From Chlorops oryzae (Eukaryota; Arthropoda; Insecta; Diptera; Chloropidae), in NCBI GenBank assembly GCA_020466095.1, contig CM035809.1:26031927-26095926 (forward strand): 64,000 nt of DNA. Reading direction: 5' to 3'. The position numbers and the translations under genes were made by a program. Shown here in pieces: positions 46,300 to 57,089 of this stretch; the stretch's first letter is position 1; each line of letters opens with the position of its first letter. The notes beneath the pieces were generated by a model. The model was not told the origin of the DNA. It ran no database searches and saw only the letters and a list, made by a program, of their open reading frames with translations.

Positions 46300-47390
46300 T
46301 CAATCACATGGATTGTCGCCAAGTAAAAATATATTGTAATAAAAATCGATATATCCCATTTTGTGTCATGCAAATGACCTGCTTCGTCCCACGTCAACCA
46401 GTTGGTAGCAATATTTCAGCTGCCTAATCGACAGCCACCAGAAAATCTATTATCGATGGATGTTCATTGTGCGACAGGAAAATGGTTACCCCTCACAAAT
46501 ATTTGAGAGCAATATATTGAGGAATATGCAAATGAGCTGATCGGATTTAATTGAGCCTGATTGGGAACAAACTCTCGACGCGACGAACATTGACGTGCCT
46601 TTTGGAAGGATGGCATGGCATGGCATGGCATCGCATCAAAGGACGACGAAGGACAACTGTCAAAGGCTCAATACGGCGAGAGAGGTCGAATCGTAACCGA
46701 TGGTTCGATCGCGATTTGTTCGATTTCCGTTAATTGAAAACACGCGTTCAATGCGACTCCGTGATTTTTAAAAGCAGCCATAAATAAAAACAGGACCAAC
46801 TGAGCGTGTGGTGTGCTCTGCGCAAGGTTAGAACATTCGGAAATGGATTTAAAAAAAAAAAAAAATAATTCTTTCCTTTTTCTATTCGAGTAAAACGAAT
46901 TCATAAGCGCACGAGAGAGAGAAAAAAAATTTGCATAACAATGCAACATTTTTAACGAGTTTGGCAGTTACAAAATGCAGATTCAAAAAAATTTTTTTAT
47001 TAAGTTCCATTCCCTCTAAAAAAAAATAATCAAAATAATGCAAAGAAAAGGGGAAATTCGCGAAATTGCGCATGTGCGGCGGCAGCTCAAATTCAATGCG
47101 TTTTAAAAAATTTTGCAAAAATTCATTAAAAAACCTTAAATGCTGCTGGTCTTCTTCAGTCGCGCCAAAAACAAACAAAGGTGCTGACCATTGCGTCGTC
47201 CTTGCCAGGGGGTTTTCCCACCCTTCGGAAGAGCGGAAATCGTGAGCCGAGCTGGACAACGGAATCACTGACGCAATGTGCAACGCGTGGTCACTCGAGT
47301 GGTCGGTCGATTTTGGTGTTTGTCTTCCGCTAGAGAGGGTTAATTTTGGCATGTGTCAGCTATTAAGTGGAACAGTTGCATGGAAAGCCA
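46300..47390. promoter_or_regulatory. Octamer-containing unique island
   Basis: Non-repetitive. POU octamers at 46368-46375, 46526-46533 and 46929-46936, plus an imperfect tandem of GGCAT (46611-46630). Overlapping open frames on the - strand around 46670-47350 do not resemble known proteins. Candidate castor regulatory DNA. Confidence 0.35.
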
Positions 47391-47594
47391 GTTAGGGATT
47401 AAGGTGCGTTTTTTTTTTTTTTTTTTTTTTTGAAAGGCAAAACCGTTTAACTCGGTTTAGAGCTTTTAGTGTTGGTATAGTTTAGGCGCATTACAAAATT
47501 TTCGTATTTCTTTCAGGTCCTTTCCATTTCAAAGGGGGTTTGAACCTCCAAAATAACCCTCTTCGTACGCCCCTGGTATTTATCATTGTACTTA

Positions 47595-47749
47595 GGGAAC
47601 GTGTCCAAACTACGTGAACCATTTTTTACTAGTTTTTACCCCCCTCGGTGACAATCCGTAGAATATTCCAAGTGACCAATGTGACCTAGAGTAGTACTTT
47701 CAGGACCCCCCGCCCCCCTTAACGGGTCACGTAGTTTGGACACGTTCCC
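47595..47749. mobile_element. PIF/Harbinger-like MITE, 155 bp
   Basis: Termini GGGAACGTGTCCAAACTACG and its complement ending GGACACGTTCCC, flanked by TTA on both sides (47592-47594 and 47750-47752). A 3-bp TWA target and GGG-starting termini are typical of PIF/Harbinger. Non-coding. Confidence 0.75.
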
Positions 47750-47817
47750 TTAATGTCTTAGAACCTCAATTTTATACACATTAAAATGGCTAAGAGTCTT
47801 GCTTGATGGTTGGATAC

Positions 47818-47964
47818 CAGGAGCGTACGAAGGTGGTGATTTTGGGGGGTTCAAACCCCCTCTTAAATTCGAAAAACCACAAAGAAAAATGAGAAAATAG
47901 TCACGGGCTATAATTTTGCAATGCCTGAAACCCCTCTCGAAATAATTCTCTTCGTGCGCCACTG
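47818..47964. mobile_element. hAT-like MITE, CAGGGGCGTACG family
   Basis: Left end CAGGAGCGTACGAAGG and right end CTTCGTGCGCCACTG. Flanks TTGGATAC and GTAGATAC agree at six of eight positions. Fragments of the same sequence lie at 37070, 39950, 47518-47575 and 48100, and in the array at 38400-39115. Confidence 0.65.
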
Positions 47965-48481
47965 GTAGATACCATCAAAGAAGATCGTGCTGTAGTGGGC
48001 CTTAGTGAAGTGGATGCCTCAAATAGAACCAAATGGAGATTTATATAGAGAAAAGCGGCTTCTAGCCTAGCCGCTTGAAAGGAGAAGGGGAAATGGGTGA
48101 TTTTGGGGGTTCAAACCCCCTCAGAAAATCGAAAAACTACAAAGAAAAACTAGTATACCCTGCTTACGCTGGGTATAATGAGAAAATAATCACGACGCTA
48201 GCCGCTAGAAAGGAGAAGGAGAATGAGAAGAAGTCCAGCTTGTTCCAAAACATCGAATTTTAAAGGACAATTTCCCTCTTCTGTGTAGGACTCTTTTTTT
48301 CTATATAAGATCGAGACTTTAGAAATTCCTTCGAGAGCACTTTCAAAAGCGTTCTTTGTGAGATCTCATGAAAACAATTTCCTGTCTACTCTACAACCAT
48401 TGACAGGTCTTTGCCTCCACCAACTGGCTTCCCCACCTTGATCGGTCTTGCGCGCTTGCTCCCCAGTATCGAATACCAAAG

Positions 48482-48695
48482 CACTGTTGCCAGTTTAGGG
48501 GAATCTCCCCTAAATCGAAAGACATTTATGATCCTTGGCGGAGTCTTAGGGCAGAAAAGTGGTCAGGGAAACTTGTATGGAATCTTATGGGACCAAGGTT
48601 TTATTTTTAGAAGATTTCAAAATTGAATTTTAAGGAATTTTGTCCTTGTTTTGAGACATTCAGGGGAATATTCCCCTAAAAATCTGGCAACAGTG
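48482..48695. mobile_element. hAT MITE, CACTGTTGCCAG family, 214 bp
   Basis: Ends CACTGTTGCCAG and CTGGCAACAGTG with a perfect 8-bp duplication TACCAAAG (48474-48481 and 48696-48703). AGGGGAATCTCCCCT-type hairpins lie just inside each end. A fragment of a sister copy is visible at 49819-49850. Confidence 0.85.
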
Positions 48696-48837
48696 TACCA
48701 AAGACCAGTTTAAGGGAATAGTGAGAATTTGAATGATTTCCTGGGCTTAGTATTAACTTAATCAGCTTGGAGCTTTTCCTTCGGTTTTTCCATAGACGCT
48801 TATAAGACAAATTCTTCAATAAATTACACCCGCTTTT

Positions 48838-48944
48838 AACCCTTTAACGCATAAGAGAAAATTATATCATTTACTATTTCCAAACATTGCTATAAATCAT
48901 ATAAATTATGTAGCGATTAATTCTCCCTTATGCCTTAAAGGGTT
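48838..48944. repeat. Fold-back element, AACCCTTTAACGCATAAG family, intact copy
   Basis: About 107 bp: AACCCTTTAACGCATAAGAG at the left pairs with 'cccttatgccttaaagggtt' at the right. Identical termini bound the tandem array at 57241-58119. Confidence 0.75.
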
Positions 48945-48949
48945 GATCC

Positions 48950-50560
48950 ATCATTATCACCTCACTAAAAACTAATCTTGGAGTCCAAAACCAATATTAT
49001 TTTTATTATGAATAATATTCCTTAATTTTCTATAAATACTTATCATTCCTTTTCCCTCCTTTTTTTAACCTTTTTCTCTTTGAACGTCTCTCTTCAAAAA
49101 TTCACTCTCTTACATTATATCCCTTTAGCGAACTCATGCTCTTATCTAACCCCTTCTCTCTCTCTCTTTCATTTCTCTTTCAATTCCTTATAGTCACGCT
49201 CGATTATTTGCAATGAATTGAATAGGTTGTTTCAAAGGGTTGTTTCCCGATTTTCCAATAATACATAAAATTGAAACTATTGTTTCGTTTTCCCTGTCAA
49301 TGGCCATTATTTTCATAGATTTGTTTTTTGTTCATATTTTCAAAAAAAAAAAAAAAAAAAGGATCCTTCGCAAAAATGTAACCCTTAAAAGTTGGCATGC
49401 TGGTCAAAAAGGATCGACGCAATCGGTTTAAGTGTAAAAGGTTCGACTGTCGTTGAATTGCATTGAAGAGGACATTTTTTAAATTAAATATTCAGTACCT
49501 CGTAATCCCCTAAGGTTGCTAAAGAGTCCCAGTATCTATAGAAAGGCTTAAAGAATAATTTTTGGAGATAACTTTAAAACGATTTCATAGTAAAAAATTC
49601 TTATTGATGATCTTAAAAAGAGAAATGAAAGGCTGCACATGCGCAAATGATCTGAAAGTGGCTTTTCAGTACTGTCCCTTGGATATCTCAATATGAGGCC
49701 GAAATTTTTGATTATGAAATTTTCTAAAAACAAAAATTTGGTAACATAAAAATTCCCCCCAAAAGACTGTGTTCTCCTAGAAGTCCTCCTCTAAAGACCG
49801 GAGACTCGCCTTAATTCAAAGGGAGATTCCCCTAAACTAGCAACAGTGCTTCTCAGCTTGACCACGATGGCTAAGTGGCTTTCATCGGATATATGGATTG
49901 GACTGATATTTATTTGGATTTAAATGAGGTCACTGACTGTTATAAATGTCATTGAGACAGAGTTTCCTTAAAACTTCCCCTCGTCCCGAAAGTTTTTCAG
50001 TGCGCAAATCTCATTCAAAAATTCCCAAATTTTTAAGTTTTTTTTTTTTTTTAATTTCCAATCATTGAACTTTTGTGCCTTGTGCAGTGACCAATTTCGA
50101 CTTTGATGGCCCATTGACAATTCTCTGCGGGGATGCTGGTACAAAGGGCAATTTTTCAATTTTAAGAGTGCCAATTCTGTACCAAAACTAGTTTTTTTTT
50201 TGTGTCAAAAACAAACCAAGGGTGTTATAGTTAAGCGAGCCTAACAATGCAATAACTGACACAGACAGACCCAAAGACCATGACCATTGCGACAAAGTAT
50301 TCTGGAGATTATAAAAGAGCATAAAAGAGCCTCATATCCCGACTTCTGTTCAATTACTCCTGGCTATTAGAGGCATAAATATAAGCTCTACTTTTAAAGT
50401 CCATGGAGATACCTACCTAGAGATTTTAAAGCAGTTTTTGCTCTCTTTGCGACAGACCCTAGTGCTGGAGGTGCCCCCAAAAATGGTTTGACCAAGCTAA
50501 TAATCGAACTTGATCTTACTTATGTCGTGTAGCGTAGCAAGGGATGGGCGGTGGGGATGG
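48950..50560. other. Gene-free region
   Basis: No gene recognised. Contains a CT microsatellite near 49160 and the hAT fragment at 49819-49850. Confidence 0.35.
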
Positions 50561-50837
50561 TCCGCCCCGGGTAGTCAGTCTGATAGATGTTCATTTAGAT
50601 ATTTAATTTTCTCATTTTATTTTAAAAAAATTTATTAGACATATGGGGTACCAAATTGAAGGAAATCGATCCAGCATTTTGAATAAAATAAAAAATTTGG
50701 GTGTTAATTGGAAACTTTTCATACCAAAATGGCTTCGAAAGTAAAAAAAATTTTAATTTGTTTCAGAATTTTTCACTTTGACTGTTTATTTTTCACTCAA
50801 TGGGTTAAATTTTTACCATCAATTTAATTTTGCCTAC

Positions 50838-51001
50838 CAGTAGCGTAGTGAGGGGGGAGCGAAGGGGGCAGTCGCCCCGGGCGCCAAAACATATTTCAAA
50901 TTTTATGAAGGTATTTTTATTGAGGCCGATTGGAGGGGCGGCATTTCCTGCATTGTTCCCCCATCGGGCCCCGGGCGCCGAAATGTCTCGCTACGCCACT
51001 G
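50838..51001. mobile_element. hAT MITE, CAGTGGCGTAGCGAG family, copy 4
   Basis: A 164-bp element with a perfect 8-bp duplication TTGCCTAC (50830-50837 and 51002-51009). It sits exactly at the 5' junction of the LINE fragment, so it is the youngest of the three nested insertions. Confidence 0.9.
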
Positions 51002-51009
51002 TTGCCTAC

Positions 51010-51621
51010 TACCCACCAAGGCTCTGTTGGCAATTCTAAACTGGATTCCGACAGAACTTGATAACATTTTAACGGAGCCCGAACTGGGTGTTCCTTTTGC
51101 CTCAGTTAAATTAAAGATTAAATCTGATTTCTACGGGCAAGCGCGCAAGGCATGCGCAGAGGAAGATTCTTGCCTAACTTCAAGGTTGATGTGGGTAGAC
51201 CTGGACTACAAAAGGACCAGTCAACTCCTGGCGCTGGGCCGCGCCGATATAAGGCGTATGGTCTTCATAATCACAGGACACTGCCTAATAGGCAGGCACG
51301 CAGAACGCCTTGGCGTTCCTTACAATGACTTCTGTAGAAGTTGCAGATCCGAGGAGGAAGAAGAGACGGTGAGTCACCTATGTGCCGGGCTTGGCCAGGA
51401 GAAGATCCAGGCTGCTCGGTTCTTTCTTCTTCTCCTCTCTCACTGAGCTGTCATCTGTTCGAATAAAAGACAGAGCTCGCTTCATTAATGAGTCCAAGTG
51501 GCTTTACCAAATGGGTAATTTGGGAGGCATGTCTTCCCATGTGATACCACAAAGGGCCCATATGCGGCCTAAGTGTGTCCACTTAAAGGGGGCAGCCACT
51601 CTAACCTAACCTAACCTAACC
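51010..51621 (+). mobile_element. 5'-truncated non-LTR retrotransposon (LINE), 3' end
   Basis: The + strand frame from about 51030 reads WIPTELDNILTEPELGVPF, LLALGRADIRRMVFIITGHC, LIGRHAERLGVPYNDFCRSC and EEEEETVSHLC. This is the C-terminal end of an insect Jockey/I/R1-like ORF2, with the RNase-H-distal C..C..H..C knuckle. The frame then breaks: the continuation (ARRRSRLLGSFFFSSL, INESKWLYQ) is in another frame from about 51385, so this is a dead copy. It ends in four CCTAA-type repeats and has a 12-bp duplication TAATTTTGCCTA (50825-50836 and 51622-51633). Confidence 0.85.
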
Positions 51622-51849
51622 TAATTTTGCCTAAAAGCACATACAATTGGCTTTCAAACTGCATTAAAGTTTTTTTTTATACGATGAATTCTTATCGTGG
51701 GAGAGTTATTTTTCTCGACTTACTGCCTAAAATCTTTAAGGCCCTATAACTCCTCAGGGATGCATTTGCGACAATTTTTGGTCGGTCTTGACCCCACCTA
51801 TCACCTCCTTTCGGATAAACATCCTTATGCGAAACATCCTGTATATAAA

Positions 51850-53795
51850 TAAATGATTTTCTACCATTGACTGACAACTTCTACCCAGCGACTTACACCA
51901 AATTTAGAACATTTCCCCGGACCCATTCTCAGATCCATTTCAAATGTCCTGAAGACCTTGTTTTCTTAAAATTTTGACAAAAATCTAATCAAGCTGAAAG
52001 GCTAAGAAAAAAAAAAAAACGAAAAATAAAAGAATAAAATTGTGAGGGGGAAAAAAATAAACGATCCTAATCGGTTGTGTTGGCGTTACATGCTTGATTT
52101 GAAGCAGCTTCCAAAAAGGACATCACAGGAAGGATGAAACGAAAAAAAAAAAACCTTTCTTCATACCGAAAAAAAAAAAATACGAATCCACCCTCAATCC
52201 AACGATTTTGGCATGAGAGCATTCTGCTGCTCGCTTGTAAAAATAACGAGGAGATCCTCTTCCTCTGCGAAGTTTTTCTCCAACGTAATTTTTTTTTTCG
52301 CTTTTTCTTATTTTCATTCTATTGATCGTTATGATCCTATCGCGCAGCCCGAGTCCCGTTGACGACGTAATCCTTTTTGTAAAGGCACGTTACAAGCATG
52401 AATGAAAGGCTTGAAGGAATTTCTCTAAAAATTTAGGACAAATGTTAGTCCAAGTCCGTCCGGGTGTGCTGTGCTGTGCGCTTCTTCGATGTTTATTTAG
52501 CAAGGGTAGGATTTTGATGTATTGTTGGCACGGAAGAAGATGATTGTCTAAAACGCAGCTGATGGCATCTGCTTTTCAATTTCAAAATGTTTGAATTTTC
52601 TATTTTTTTTTTTTATTTTTTTGGAAAAGAATAAAAAATAGAATTTATTGTGAATTTTTTAAGATAAAAATCCGAGAAATGCTCTGAAAAGGACATGAGA
52701 CGAATTATCAACAATTATGAAAAGGAATTAAAAGAGCTTCGTCAAGACTGAAAAGTTGTAGTTTTTATGACGCAGATTTCAGTTCAGAGAAGGCTTCGCT
52801 TTACCGAGTTCCTTCTACGGTGTCTTGAGGATATTTTCTAGGACTCAACGGCTAGCAAAAAATTAAATCTCTAAAGAATCCAAATTTGGCTAAGGAAAGC
52901 AATTTTACAAGACGAGCTTCTACTTTCCTCCGAGTTGGCTGTCTTAATCGACACACTTGGACATTAGATCCGTTGATGATATCCTATAGATGTGAACAAC
53001 TATCTCTAGAGCTATTTTGAGCTAGCTACAAAGCCAACAATTTGGGTAAAATTTCCTTGAAGATTGAATGACAGAACTTCCTAAATAACAATGTCCGACA
53101 TTTTAGAGATCATGTTTTGTAAACAAAAATTTAACGACTGTTTTTGAAAGTGCTCGGTGAGTATAACAACGCCTCATACTCAGTTTTGTCAAGTCACCTC
53201 TACTTTTTTTTAAAATAGACTTCAAAAAGTGGGGCCGAGAATTAAATTACTCACTTACTTATGGCTATATCTCGTAATCCGTTAATATTTTAATTTCTTT
53301 CTATCACAATTTATAGCTCTGAACTCATTTTAAATAGTTTTAGTACAAACCGACCCGAAAAAACTATATCTAGTAGGTGTAAATTGCAAAAATTCCTAAA
53401 ATTTGACGTGTTTTTTTATCATATTTCATTTTGTATGGCCTATAGCTCCCAAGGCAATAAACATTTTATCAAAATTTTTTGATGCAAATATAGAAAGATT
53501 ATAACTAAACAACTTCTTCATATACACGAACTGCATCCGAGCACTACTTGATACCATTTTTCCGCTGCAAAGTTGAACAATTTTTACCAAAAATCGGAAG
53601 AAAAATCGCAAAATCACCCTTTGGGTATGCAACGAAATTTTTCATTCTTCTTCATCATCTACTTCGCAGTATCTGCAATAAAGGGACGTCCTACTCAGTA
53701 GTCTGACCGTATGAGCATTCAGTGGACAGTGACCAGTCAATAATGTTCAAATATTTAGTCCAATTGTAATGTTTCCGAAACGCCAACTTTCAAAA
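51850..53795. other. Gene-free region
   Basis: AT-rich with poly-A and poly-T runs. One isolated POU octamer at 53482-53489. No recognisable gene. Confidence 0.35.
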
Positions 53796-53801
53796 GACTT
53801 A

Positions 53802-54436
53802 CACTGAGCGAAATTTACCATGATTTTTTTAAAAATGCGCATTGTTATTCACAGTCCTTTTGATTTTCGAGCAGAACGTAAATTTCAAAAGAAAAATTGT
53901 TCAGTCAACAACATTTTGGTTTGATTTAAAAGGAAATATGTTTAATTACATTTATTTTTGTTCGGTATAATTCTCATTTGGTTTATAAAATAGGACATAT
54001 AAGATATTATTCATCTTAGAACGCTTTAAGCATTGCGAAAGCAGTCACGACAATGGAGTGACGAAATCTGACGAAGTCCATCCGATGGCTATTTTTGGGG
54101 TTATGTTTAATAGAGGGCTCTGTGGCCATTTGCTTTGAACGTTAATCAACTTTGTTTCGACATTTCTTCTTTTATAGATATTTTAGAATTTTTTTTTATT
54201 TTAAAAATTATCTTGTCATTTCAATTATGTCCGTGGTTAGTTCAACAATTTAAATTTAAATCCATTTTTGAAAATTTTCGTGTCAATTCAACATGAAATA
54301 TGGTTGATTCAAAAGAAAAATCTTTATTTTTTCCAACAAGAAAAATTGTTAAAATTAAAAACATTCCCTGTTGAAGCCGTTTTTTATGTTTTTCCTTTTG
54401 ATTTAACCAGTTTTCTGGTTGATTTTTTTCTCTGTG
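53802..54436. mobile_element. TIR element, CACTGAGAGAAA family, about 635 bp
   Basis: Left end CACTGAGCGAAATTT and right end 'tttttttctctgtg', flanked by TA (53800-53801 and 54437-54438). The same terminal plan as the elements at 27373 and 56169. No transposase frame. Confidence 0.6.
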
Positions 54437-54879
54437 TAGCTATGGCTCTTCGGTACAGTGAAGACTTCTTCCTGTCCTATCTTTCCATGTTTCCTGAATT
54501 CCGGTCCATAACTTTTGAAGCCACAGCCGTCTATCAAACAATTAATTCCTTGTAATAAATTCAAAAAATAATAAATTTCAAGTAGAAATTCAATTAATCA
54601 CACAGCAAATTTGATAAATTGAAAAAGGATCAATTTGAATTAGAGAATTTTCCTTAAGATAAAGGAACAAATAAATTGCAGGTTAAGCAAAAATAACCTC
54701 TCAACCGAAGAAGCACACTGCAGCATATTGTCGCCCATGCGGTCTGAAGGTTGAAGATCCTTGGGCGATTCACGTCCTTTGCCCTTACATCACGTTGTAT
54801 CGAATATGCTCCTTGTACCTGTAAGTAATGCCAGCAAAAAGGAGAACATCTTCTTGTCTATTGACAGCGGCGCAACATT

Positions 54880-55900
54880 ATGGTTTCGATAGATGCAAAT
54901 TTATGCAAATCAGGCTAATCTCATTCGATGCTCTGCTCTGTTATTGCAATGGGCTTACATGTGTTTACAAATAAATTCACAGATATCGAGAACTCCCTTC
55001 CAACAATGCATTCGTTCGATGTGGTTGCCATTGAGAGAGCGCCTATTGAGACTATCATGATATTGATACATAGAAGAACTATTTTCCATTCGATCAGCTT
55101 AAGTCAGAGTTTGTTGCAATTGAAAGTTACAAAAAAAAAAAAAAAAAAACCAAAAGGATAATGGAAACGAAATGAAATAAAAGCCATATGCCATGGCAAG
55201 GACCTTTGCTTTACAAAAAAAAAAAAATAATAATATCGATTTCGAAAATACATAATTGCCCGAAGTCTCGTCCTCGTCATGTCGGACTGAAATGGCAATT
55301 GTTAGCGAAAACAAAACCAACGACAACCGGGAAGAAAAAAAACTTTTAAAACAAATCTGCATTAAAATAGCAACAAAAGCGACTTTGACAACAAAAGTCC
55401 TTGCTCAAAAGGACATAGGTACATATGCTTTGGAAAGCACTACGCTCGCACACTGCTGCTTTCAAACGATTTTCTGATTTCGATTCGAATTTTCGATTTG
55501 GATTAAATTTTGTTCCCATTTGCCTTTAATTCTTGGCATTGATTTCGATTTGGATTCGAATTTTCGGAAATATCGTTTACGGAGACTCGGAAAAATTTGC
55601 ATATTTGCATTTGAAAGCGTTTTGTCGCCGATAGTTTTCTTCTTCTTCCATTTTTTTTTTGCCATTGTTCGATTTTGATGGGTTCATTCTTTTGCTGATT
55701 GGTGAATTGATTTCTGTGACTGACTTCATTAAATCATATTTCACAGACGATCTGGTCCCATTCATCGAGAGAGAGAGAGGGAGAGAGCTTAGTTATTTTT
55801 CCATTTAAATTTTTCCATGTAATCCTTGCGACAATTACCCGATTGCTCTTTTCGACTTCAGCGCCATTCTTTTCACGCCGGCTTTCCATTGTCGGAAGCA
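54880..55900. promoter_or_regulatory. Unique island with two adjacent octamer pairs
   Basis: ATGCAAAT occurs at 54893-54900 and 54903-54910 (10-bp spacing). Its complement occurs at 55595-55602 and 55603-55610, back to back. The rest is non-repetitive with several TTCGATT-type words. Adjacent octamers suit cooperative POU binding. Inferred castor enhancer. Confidence 0.45.
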
Positions 55901-56168
55901 ACTTTCGGGCATGTTATTGCTCGTTAATATGGAGGGTCCTTTGGAGAAAATAATTCAATTATAAATTTGAATAGCGCGCGTTCTTGGCCATGCGGTGATG
56001 GGAATGTGAAAATGAAAGCCCATTCAATAGCCCATAAAGATATGCTACGAAAATTTATCTACAAAACAAGATACATTTTTATTTTGATAAAAAAAGTTTT
56101 TTGGTAAAAGGTAATATACACTTAGAGCTTTTCAAAAAGAGCCGGAAAGTGGCGCGAGAACGGGTATA

Positions 56169-56225
56169 CACTGAAAAAAGTAATTTAATTTTTATTATTT
56201 TTTTTTTGAAAAATTTTTCTCAGTG
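56169..56225. repeat. 57-bp minimal fold-back, CACTGA family
   Basis: CACTGAAAAAAGTAATTT pairs with 'aaaatttttctcagtg', with TA on both sides. It looks like an extreme deletion derivative of the CACTGAGAGAAA elements. Confidence 0.55.
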
Positions 56226-56229
56226 TAAA

Positions 56230-57085
56230 ATAAAAATTTTGTTCTTTAGATTTCTTGTTTTATAAGCTATCAGTCGCCATATGTTCATGTTTCTATCCTC
56301 ATTAGTTTTCCAGATATAAAATTTTGAAAAAGGGCTTACAAAAAGGGTTTTTTCAAGGACATTTCAAGGACACTGCGCAATAGGGATCTAAAAATCGGTT
56401 TCTACAGTGTTTTTTGGCAATACCTATCCAAAAATCAACAAAAATACTCTTTCAGAGGGATACAGTCGGCTACCCCAATCATTTTAACCCATTTTAGACT
56501 AATATATTTTTTTTAGAAAATTTAAAGTTTATCTGTAAAGTTAAATTATCCTGATGATATTTTCATACAAATTTGATAAATAAATCAAAGAAAATGAAAT
56601 TTAACTGGCAGATAGAGCTTAAAAGTAGGATGAGAAGACGGCCCTAAGCCTTTCAAAGGACATGTTATAAGGACACTTTAAATTGATTTTCTGCCTTAAA
56701 ATTTTTCCCCATTTTTTGGGTGGCTGGGAGGTACTGATGGAATTTCCGACCACTTACTTTCGCAGCTATGTATGTGACATATCGGCAATGCCACACAAAG
56801 CATTCGTAAACGTGACCCCCGTCACAGCCATTTTGAGCTCCTTGAGAACCACTTCCTTTTTTGAATTATTATGAGCTGAAACCTTAAAAGTAAGTGTGAC
56901 TAAATTTTTAATTATTTTGATATTTATTAATACTATTTTTTTTTATCTTGTTAAAATTAGTCCAAAATAAGTGTTCACATAAAACCAGGTGTGCACTTGG
57001 TGTGAACCATTCAACGAATGGTCAACGAAAAGTCAATAAATCGAGCTTTATTTTGCATCTCGCCTACAATGATATCTTCCACAGA
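56230..57085. other. Gene-free region
   Basis: No coding sequence, RNA gene or paired termini recognised. Confidence 0.35.
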
Positions 57086-57089
57086 AAGA

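Larger units (their letters stand above)
50567..51841. mobile_element. TIR element, CAGGGTGTTCC family, inverted copy split by later insertions
   Basis: The right end, about 51720-51841, is the complement of the left end at 31950 ('ataactcctcagggatgca', 'gaaacatcctg'). The left part, about 50567-50820, is the complement of 32270-32440 ('ggggtaccaaattg', 'catttagatatttaattttc'). The two parts are separated by a LINE fragment and a hAT MITE. Confidence 0.6.

Noticed and set aside
51598..51621. Telomeric repeat insertion
   Set aside because: Only four units, positioned as the LINE tail inside its target duplication.
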